Below are positions 1 through 5,182 of a stretch of 6,752 nt of DNA, in pieces. This DNA comes from Pseudomonadota bacterium (GTDB lineage: Bacteria; Pseudomonadota; Alphaproteobacteria; Acetobacterales; Acetobacteraceae). The notes beneath the pieces are model-generated. The model was not told where the DNA came from and made no database searches. It saw only the letters and a program-made list of their open reading frames with translations. Each line of letters starts with the position of its first letter. Positions within the stretch are counted from its first letter, which is position 1. Both the position numbers and the translations under genes were made by a program. The DNA is taken from positions 1-6,752 of the forward strand of contig JAKAQU010000163.1 of the NCBI GenBank assembly GCA_021819535.1. Reading direction: 5' to 3'.

Positions 1-1120
1 CCGATCTGTGGTCGCCTCGGGTCTGCGCGGGCGCGGCGGCGCCGGTTTTCCGACCGGGATCAAATGGCGCACCGCGGCAGGGGCGAAGGCCGCGCGCAAA
101 TATATCGTCTGCAACGCCGATGAGGGCGATTCCGGCACGTTTGCCGACCGCATGATCATGGAGGGTGATCCCTTCGTGCTGATCGAGGGAATGCTGATCG
201 CGGGCTACGCCACCGGCGCGAGCAAGGGCTATCTCTACACCCGCTCGGAATATCCGCACGCGATCGCCGCCATGAACGCCGCGATCGAAGCCGCGCGGCG
301 GGCCGGTTTTCTCGGCGAGAACATCCAGGGCTCGGGATTTTCTTTCGATCTCGAGGTCCGGGTCGGCGCCGGCGCCTATGTCTGCGGCGAGGAGACGGCG
401 CTCCTCGACAGTCTGGAGGGCAAGCGCGGTGTCGTGCGGGCAAAGCCGCCGCTGCCCGCGCTCACCGGCCTGTTCGGCCAGCCGACGGTGATCAACAACG
501 TGATTTCGCTCGCTTCCGTCCCGATCATTCTCGCCGAGGGCGCCAAGCATTATCAGGATCTCGGCTATGGCCGCTCGCGCGGCACCATGCCGGTCCAGCT
601 CGCCGGCAATATCCGCTATCCCGGCCTTTTCGAGGCGGCGTTCGGGGTTACGCTCGGCGAATTGGTGGAAGAGGTCGGCGGCGGCACGGCGAGCGGGCGG
701 CCGGTGCGCGCGGTGCAAGTGGGCGGCCCGCTCGGCGCCTATTTCCCGCGCAGTCTCTTCGATACCCCCTTCGATTATGAGGCCTTCGCCGCGCGCGACG
801 GCCTGATCGGCCATGGCGGGATCGTGGTGTTCGACGATAGCGTTGACATGGCGGCGCAGGCGCGTTTCGCGATGGAGTTCTGCGCGATCGAATCCTGCGG
901 CAAGTGCACGCCATGCCGGCTTGGCTCGATGCGCGGCGTCGAAGTGATGGATCGCATCCGCGAAGGCCGGGATGTGAAGAAAAATCTCGCTCTGATCACC
1001 GATCTTTGTGAGACGATGAAATTCGGCTCACTCTGCGCGCTCGGCGGCTTCACACCGTATCCGGTGATGAGCGCGCTCACCCATTTCCGCGACGATTTCA
1101 CCCGCGCCGCCCCCGAATAG
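1..1120 (+). CDS. fdsB: NAD-dependent formate dehydrogenase, beta (NuoF-like, FMN/NADH-binding) subunit, 5'-partial
   Basis: This is the diaphorase subunit of soluble cytoplasmic formate dehydrogenase: it takes electrons from the FdsA Fe-S chain and reduces NAD+ through FMN. The frame is already open at base 2, and the family motif begins before the GTG at base 8, so the gene starts outside the window. Numbering the visible residues from that GTG, the glycine-rich GRGGAGFPTGIKW motif lies at 8-20, CNADEGDSGTF at 35-45 and GAGAYVCGEET at 120-130; together these form the FMN/NADH site of the NuoF family. The C-terminal 4Fe-4S ligands are Cys297, Cys300 and Cys303 (ESCGKCTPCR) and Cys343. About 370 residues are visible. 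Full-length FdsB is usually above 500, so the N-terminal thioredoxin-like domain and the start are missing. It ends 17 bases before fdsA. FdsB is preferred over respiratory NuoF because the next gene carries a formate dehydrogenase domain. Confidence 0.95.
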   Translation, partial: RSVVASGLRGRGGAGFPTGIKWRTAAGAKAARKYIVCNADEGDSGTFADRMIMEGDPFVLIEGMLIAGYATGASKGYLYTRSEYPHAIAAMNAAIEAARRAGFLGENIQGSGFSFDLEVRVGAGAYVCGEETALLDSLEGKRGVVRAKPPLPALTGLFGQPTVINNVISLASVPIILAEGAKHYQDLGYGRSRGTMPVQLAGNIRYPGLFEAAFGVTLGELVEEVGGGTASGRPVRAVQVGGPLGAYFPRSLFDTPFDYEAFAARDGLIGHGGIVVFDDSVDMAAQARFAMEFCAIESCGKCTPCRLGSMRGVEVMDRIREGRDVKKNLALITDLCETMKFGSLCALGGFTPYPVMSALTHFRDDFTRAAPE

Positions 1121-1126
1121 CCTAAT

Positions 1127-1131
1127 AGGAG
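1127..1131 (+). promoter_or_regulatory. Ribosome binding site of fdsA
   Basis: AGGAG lies six bases before the ATG at 1138, inside the 17-base gap after fdsB. It supports that start and indicates that fdsA is translated independently within the operon. The product has the expected NuoG-like N-terminus shortly after this Met. Confidence 0.8.
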
Positions 1132-1137
1132 ACCGTC

Positions 1138-3969
1138 ATGTCCCTGATCAAGGAAACCGATTACGGCACGCCGCGAGCGCTCAGCGAAAAAACCGTCTCG
1201 CTCAGCATCGATGGACACGAGATCACGGTACCCGAAGGCACCTCGATCATGCGCGCGGCGATGACCGCGGGCGTCGCCATCCCCAAACTCTGCGCGACCG
1301 ACAGCCTGAATTCTTTCGGCTCCTGCCGGCTCTGTCTCGTCGAAATCGAGGGCCGCGCCGGCACACCCGCCTCCTGCACGACCCCGGTCGCGCAAGGCAT
1401 GGTGGTTGCGACGCAAACCGGGCGGCTCGCGAAAATCCGCCGCGGCGTCATGGAACTCTATATTTCCGACCATCCGCTCGATTGTCTCACCTGTGCCGCC
1501 AATGGCGATTGCGAATTGCAGGACATGGCCGGCGCCGTCGGCCTCCGCGAAGTGCGCTATGGCTATGACGGCGCCAATCATTTTGCCTCCACAAAGGACG
1601 AGACGAACCCCTATTTCTCTTTCGACCCCGCCAAATGCATCGTCTGCTCGCGCTGCGTGCGCGCCTGCGAGGAGGTGCAGGGAACATTTGCCCTGACCGT
1701 CGACGGGCGTGGCTTCGCCTCCAAAATCGCGACCGGAAGTGCCGATTTCCTCTCCTCGGAATGCGTCTCCTGCGGTGCCTGCGTAGAGGCCTGCCCGACC
1801 GCGACGCTGATCGAAAAATCGGTGATCGAGACCGGCCAGCCCGAGCATTCCGTCATCACCACCTGCGCCTATTGCGGGGTCGGTTGCAGCTTCAAGGCGG
1901 AAATGCGCGGCGAGCAGGTGGTGCGCATGGTGCCCTACAAGGATGGCAAGGCCAATCATGGCCATTCTTGCGTCAAGGGCCGCTTCGCCTTCGGCTATGC
2001 GACGCATCGCGAGCGCATTCTGAAGCCGATGATCCGCGCCAACATCAACGATCCCTGGCGCGAGGTGAGCTGGGACGAGGCGATCGCGCATACGGCGTCC
2101 GAATTCAAGCGCATCCAGGCGAAATACGGCAAGGACGCGCTCGGCGGCATCACCTCTTCCCGCTGCACCAACGAGGAGACCTATCTCGTCCAGCAATTGG
2201 TGCGTGCCGGTTTCGGCAACAACAACGTCGATACCTGCGCCCGCGTCTGCCATTCGCCGACCGGCTATGGCTTGAAAGCGACCTTCGGCACCTCGGCCGG
2301 GACGCAGGATTTCGACTCGGTCGATGACAGCGACGTCATCCTGGTGATCGGCGCCAACCCGACCGACGCCCATCCCGTCTTCGCCTCACGCATGAAGCGG
2401 AGGCTGCGCGCGGGGGCGAAGCTGATCGTCATCGATCCGCGCCGCATCGATCTCGTCCGCAGCGCGCATATCGAAGCTGCGTATCATCTGCCCATCCGCC
2501 CCGGAACCAATGTCGCGATGGTGAACGCGCTCGCCCATGTCATCGTCACTGAGGGCTTGGTGAACGAGGCGTTCGTGCGCGAGTATTGCGAATGGGATGC
2601 GTTCCAGGATTGGGCCGCCTTCATCGCCCGCCCGGAAAACAGCCCCGAGGCGGTCGGAAAAGTCTCGGGCGTTGCCGCCGATCTCATTCGCAAGGCGGCA
2701 CGGCTCTATGCGACGGGAGGCAATGCCGCGATCTATTACGGGCTCGGTGTGACCGAACACAGCCAGGGCACGACGACGGTGATCGCGATCGCCAATCTCG
2801 CCATGGCGACCGGCAATATCGGCCGCCGCGGCGTCGGGGTCAATCCGCTGCGTGGTCAGAACAATGTCCAGGGCTCGTGCGACATGGGCAGCTTCCCGCA
2901 TGAATTGCCCGGCTATCGCCATATCTCCGAGCCGGAAACCCGCGCCATCTACGAGAAAATCTGGGGGGTGACGCTCGATGCCGAGCCTGGCCTCCGCATT
3001 CCCAACATGATCGATGCAGCGGTCGATGGCTCGTTCAAGGGGATCTACATCCAGGGTGAGGACATCGTGCAATCCGATCCCGACACGCATCACATGATCG
3101 CCGGGCTCGCGGCCATGGAATGCGTCGTGGTGCAGGATCTGTTCCTCAACGAAACCGCGAATTACGCGCATGTTTTCCTGCCGGGATCGAGCTTCCTCGA
3201 AAAAGACGGCACCTTCACCAATGCCGAGCGCCGGATCAACCGCGTGCGCCGCGTGATGCGCCCGAAAAACGGTTATGCCGACTGGGAAATCACCCAGATT
3301 CTGTCCAACGCGCTCGGCTATCCGATGCATTATCGCCATCCCGCCGAGATCATGGACGAGATCGCCCGCACGACGCCGAGCTTCGCCGGCGTCTCCTTCG
3401 ATCTCCTCGATCGCGTGGGCTCGGTGCAATGGCCGTGCAACGCGGCGGCGCCGGAGGGCACGCCGACCATGCATATCGGCGGCTTCGTGCGCGGCCAAGG
3501 CCATTTCATGATCACCGAATATGTCGCGACCGAAGAGAAAAGCGGGCCGCGTTTCCCGCTTCTCCTCACCACCGGGCGCATTCTCTCGCAATACAATGTC
3601 GGGGCGCAGACGCGGCGCACCGCCAATGTCGCCTGGCATGAGGAGGACCGCCTCGAAATCCACCCGCACGACGCCGAACAGCGCGGGATTAGAGACGGCG
3701 ACTGGGTAAAGCTCGAAAGCCGCACCGGCGCGACATCGCTCCGCGCCCTGATCACCGATCGTGTCGCGCCCGGTGTCGTCTATACCACCTTCCACCACCC
3801 CGATACGCAAGCGAACGTGGTGACGACGGAGTTTTCGGATTGGGCGACGAATTGCCCGGAATACAAGGTGACCGCGGTGCAGGTCGCGCGCGCCAACGGG
3901 CCGACGGAGTGGCAGGAAAACTATCGTCAGCACGCCGCGCAGAGCCGGCGTATCCTGGCCGCGGAATGA
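1138..3969 (+). CDS. fdsA: NAD-dependent formate dehydrogenase, alpha (catalytic, Mo-bis-MGD) subunit
   Basis: This is the catalytic subunit (943 aa), oxidising formate to CO2 at a molybdenum bis-MGD centre in the cytoplasm and passing electrons to FdsB. The N-terminal third is NuoG-like. A 2Fe-2S domain has Cys52, 63, 66 and 80. A His-Cys 4Fe-4S site has His112, Cys116, 119 and 125. Two ferredoxin-type 4Fe-4S sites follow, with Cys167/170/173/177 and Cys209/212/215/219. The molybdopterin oxidoreductase part begins with the 4Fe-4S ligands Cys243/246/250/278, followed by Lys280, the position of the conserved electron-transfer Lys. The Mo ligand is Cys371 with His372 (ARVCHSP), and the substrate-binding Arg is Arg572 (RGQNNVQG). 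Each sits 15 residues before the numbers I recall for Rhodobacter capsulatus FdsA (386, 387, 587), so the reading is colinear and only the N-terminus is shorter. The molybdopterin dinucleotide-binding domain occupies about 805-915. The catalytic ligand is Cys, not selenocysteine. All expected cofactor ligands are present, with no frameshift. Confidence 0.97.
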   Translation: MSLIKETDYGTPRALSEKTVSLSIDGHEITVPEGTSIMRAAMTAGVAIPKLCATDSLNSFGSCRLCLVEIEGRAGTPASCTTPVAQGMVVATQTGRLAKIRRGVMELYISDHPLDCLTCAANGDCELQDMAGAVGLREVRYGYDGANHFASTKDETNPYFSFDPAKCIVCSRCVRACEEVQGTFALTVDGRGFASKIATGSADFLSSECVSCGACVEACPTATLIEKSVIETGQPEHSVITTCAYCGVGCSFKAEMRGEQVVRMVPYKDGKANHGHSCVKGRFAFGYATHRERILKPMIRANINDPWREVSWDEAIAHTASEFKRIQAKYGKDALGGITSSRCTNEETYLVQQLVRAGFGNNNVDTCARVCHSPTGYGLKATFGTSAGTQDFDSVDDSDVILVIGANPTDAHPVFASRMKRRLRAGAKLIVIDPRRIDLVRSAHIEAAYHLPIRPGTNVAMVNALAHVIVTEGLVNEAFVREYCEWDAFQDWAAFIARPENSPEAVGKVSGVAADLIRKAARLYATGGNAAIYYGLGVTEHSQGTTTVIAIANLAMATGNIGRRGVGVNPLRGQNNVQGSCDMGSFPHELPGYRHISEPETRAIYEKIWGVTLDAEPGLRIPNMIDAAVDGSFKGIYIQGEDIVQSDPDTHHMIAGLAAMECVVVQDLFLNETANYAHVFLPGSSFLEKDGTFTNAERRINRVRRVMRPKNGYADWEITQILSNALGYPMHYRHPAEIMDEIARTTPSFAGVSFDLLDRVGSVQWPCNAAAPEGTPTMHIGGFVRGQGHFMITEYVATEEKSGPRFPLLLTTGRILSQYNVGAQTRRTANVAWHEEDRLEIHPHDAEQRGIRDGDWVKLESRTGATSLRALITDRVAPGVVYTTFHHPDTQANVVTTEFSDWATNCPEYKVTAVQVARANGPTEWQENYRQHAAQSRRILAAE

Positions 3970-4802
3970 CGCGTCCGACACCACTTCTGAATTCCCGGCC
4001 GCTGGTCTGGCGCGCGGAGGGGCTCGCGCGCGGCCAGCGTCAAATCCCGGAAGAGACCGCGGTCGCGCTCACCTTCGGCCGCGCGACCTACGCGGTGATG
4101 ATGGCGACCCCGGCCGATCTCGAGGATTTCGCCTGGGGGTTCAGCCAGAACGAAGGGTTGATCACCGCCGCCGAAGACATCACCGCCTGTGATATCGTGG
4201 TGCGCGATATCGCCGGCGAAAGCGCGATCGAACTCCGCCTCGATCTCGTCGCGGCGCGCCAGGATGCGCTCTGGCGGCGCCAGCGCCGGCTGCTCGGTGC
4301 GACCGGCTGCGGCATGTGCGGGATGGAAAGCCTCGACGCCGCACTCGAACCCTTGAAGCCTCTGACCGCCGATCTCCGCCTCACCGCCGCCGATCTCGCC
4401 GCGGCGATGGCCGGGCTTGGCGCCCATCAGGTGCTGAACCGCCAAAGCCACGCGCTGCATGCGGCGGCGTTTTACCTGCCCGGGCGCGGGATCGTCGCCG
4501 TGCGCGAGGATGTCGGGCGGCACAACGCGCTCGACAAGCTCGCCGGTGCCCTGCTCCGCGAAGGCATCGCGCCGGCGGCGGGGGCGATTTTGCTGACCTC
4601 GCGGGTCTCGGTCGAAATGGTGCAGAAGGCCGCGCGGATGGGCTGCGCGCTGCTGCTCGCGGTCTCGGCGCCGACCGGGCTTGCCATCCGCCGCGCCGAG
4701 CGCGCCGGCATCACGCTCGCCGCGATCGCGCGGGCCGACGGTTTCGAGATCTTCACCCATCCCACGCGCATCCTTATCGAGAGCGAGGCCCATGTCGCCT
4801 GA
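3966..4802 (+). CDS. fdhD: Formate dehydrogenase accessory sulfurtransferase FdhD (FdsC)
   Basis: FdhD-family proteins bind bis-MGD and relay sulfur from a cysteine desulfurase to it, giving the sulfurated Mo cofactor that formate dehydrogenase needs; in fdsGBACD operons this gene is called fdsC. The ATG at 3966 shares an ATGA with the fdsA stop and gives 278 aa, close to the roughly 277 aa of E. coli FdhD. The frame stays open upstream to 3840, but that stretch lies inside fdsA and encodes no family sequence. No clear Shine-Dalgarno is seen, so termination-reinitiation from fdsA is likely. Cys115 and Cys118 (TGCGMCG) form the CxxC loop implicated in sulfur transfer. Further family motifs are EDVGRHNALDK at 181-191 and TSRVSVEMVQKAA at 211-223. 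The protein is probably cytoplasmic, with no signal peptide or membrane segment seen. The gene is complete and ends five bases before fdsD. Confidence 0.95.
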   Translation: MTRPTPLLNSRPLVWRAEGLARGQRQIPEETAVALTFGRATYAVMMATPADLEDFAWGFSQNEGLITAAEDITACDIVVRDIAGESAIELRLDLVAARQDALWRRQRRLLGATGCGMCGMESLDAALEPLKPLTADLRLTAADLAAAMAGLGAHQVLNRQSHALHAAAFYLPGRGIVAVREDVGRHNALDKLAGALLREGIAPAAGAILLTSRVSVEMVQKAARMGCALLLAVSAPTGLAIRRAERAGITLAAIARADGFEIFTHPTRILIESEAHVA

Positions 4803-4818
4803 AAACCATGTCGCCTGA
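4790..4818 (+). repeat. 13-base direct repeat at the fdhD/fdsD junction
   Basis: CCATGTCGCCTGA occurs at 4790-4802 and again at 4806-4818, a 16-base period with only three bases between copies. The first copy holds the fdhD stop (TGA 4800-4802). The second holds the fdsD start (ATG 4808-4810). The ATG in the first copy (4792) opens a nine-codon frame, MSPENHVA then TGA, ending at 4818. The simplest reading is a 16-base tandem duplication of a junction where fdhD and fdsD once overlapped by 11 bases. Confidence 0.8.
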
Positions 4819-5032
4819 GAAATTGACCGTGATGGCCAATCAGATCGCCCGCTTTTTCGCCCATCTCGGCCCGGAGCGGGCGCCCGCGGAGATCGCCGAT
4901 CATTTGCGCAAATTCTGGGATCCACGCATGCGCCGCGCGATCATCGCCCATGTCACGGCGGGCGGCGGCGGGCTTGATCCGCTGGCCGCGGCGGCGGTAG
5001 CACTTCTGGCGGAGGACGCCACGGTGTCGTGA
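4808..5032 (+). CDS. fdsD: NAD-dependent formate dehydrogenase, delta subunit
   Basis: This is a small (74 aa) FdsD-family protein, the last gene of fdsGBACD operons. From the literature as I recall it, FdsD copurifies with FdsABG in Rhodobacter capsulatus and is needed for a stable, active enzyme; it binds no cofactor. Visible family features are MSPEKL at the N-terminus, MANQIARFF at 9-17, HLRKFWDPRMR at 32-42 and GGGGLDPL at 52-59. No cysteines, signal peptide or membrane segment are present. The ATG at 4808 is chosen because the known N-terminal pattern begins there; an internal Met at residue 9 would remove it. The frame is open upstream to 4316, but that part is only fdhD read in another frame. 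The gene follows the fdhD stop by five bases. A purine-rich GAGCGAGG at 4781-4788 is too far from this start but well placed for the ATG at 4792, which suggests translational coupling. Confidence 0.9.
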   Translation: MSPEKLTVMANQIARFFAHLGPERAPAEIADHLRKFWDPRMRRAIIAHVTAGGGGLDPLAAAAVALLAEDATVS

Positions 5033-5042
5033 GCGTCCGTCC

Positions 5043-5072
5043 GTCTGCTTTCCGGCTGGACCAAAAGCAGAC
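5043..5072. repeat. Inverted repeat 1 after fdsD (9-bp stem)
   Basis: GTCTGCTTT at 5043-5051 is perfectly complementary to AAAGCAGAC at 5064-5072, with a 12-base loop. It starts 10 bases after the fdsD stop. Its last four bases (AGAC, 5069-5072) are also the first four of the larger hairpin that follows, so the two stems cannot form together in full. No T-run follows it, so an ordinary intrinsic terminator is not supported. Confidence 0.75.
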
Positions 5073-5115
5073 TAGAGCATGATCGCTTCACGTTGAATCG
5101 GTCATGCTCTAGTCT
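5069..5115. repeat. Near-perfect 47-base palindrome (hairpin) between fdsD and the transporter gene
   Basis: The arms 5069-5090 and 5094-5115 pair over 22 positions. There are 14 uninterrupted Watson-Crick pairs from the base (AGACTAGAGCATGA with TCATGCTCTAGTCT), then one T-G wobble, two pairs, one C-T mismatch and four pairs, closing on a CGT triloop. Being almost symmetric, it would form a hairpin in RNA from either strand. It could stop transcription or protect the 3' end of the fds mRNA, but the downstream CTTTCGCC is not a proper U-tract. The CTAGAGCATGA core resembles, from memory, short palindromic elements scattered between genes in Rhizobiales; no search was possible. Confidence 0.8.
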
Positions 5116-5169
5116 TTCGCCATAGATGACCCGCATTAACCCGTAACCACGTCAAACACCAAAAGAGCC

Positions 5170-5176
5170 AGGGGGA
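5170..5176 (+). promoter_or_regulatory. Ribosome binding site of the OFA transporter gene
   Basis: AGGGGGA lies six bases before the ATG at 5183. It is the clearest Shine-Dalgarno in the window apart from that of fdsA, and it fixes the transporter start. The rest of the gap (5116-5169) shows no convincing -35/-10 pair. Confidence 0.75.
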
Positions 5177-5182
5177 AGAAAC

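Noticed and set aside
8..10. GTG at base 8 as the start of fdsB
   Set aside because: It falls within the conserved region just before GLRGRGGAGFPTG. The frame is open to the window edge, and family members have a further N-terminal domain, so the gene is truncated by the window.
775..2373. 532-codon open frame on the minus strand opposite the end of fdsB and the first part of fdsA
   Set aside because: It is antisense to genes with full sets of family motifs. Long open antisense frames are expected in GC-rich coding DNA, and the translation shows no recognisable domain.
2386..3984. Second 532-codon minus-strand frame, opposite the rest of fdsA
   Set aside because: Same shadow effect. The identical length to the neighbouring antisense frame is a coincidence; the sequences are unrelated.
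3927..4925. 332-codon minus-strand frame opposite fdhD and the start of fdsD
   Set aside because: fdhD and fdsD are clearly the real genes here; the translation is a low-complexity Arg/Gly/Ala-rich shadow with no domain.
5102..5122. Intrinsic terminator formed by the large hairpin and the following CTTTCGCC
   Set aside because: The T-tract is only three bases and is interrupted, so the element is recorded as a palindromic repeat instead of a terminator.
5093..5127. TTGAAT (5093-5098) with CATAGA (5121-5126) as a sigma-70-like promoter for the transporter
   Set aside because: The spacing of 22 bases is too long, the -10 match is poor, and the -35 lies in the 3' arm of the palindrome. A promoter in this gap is possible but not shown.
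4900..5136. 78-codon minus-strand frame running from inside fdsD across the palindromes
   Set aside because: Half is antisense to fdsD and the start is the palindrome read as protein. Such short frames are a common spurious product of intergenic repeats.
5126..5146. Six-codon frame MTRINP in the gap before the transporter
   Set aside because: It is too short, with no ribosome binding site and no sign of a leader-peptide role.
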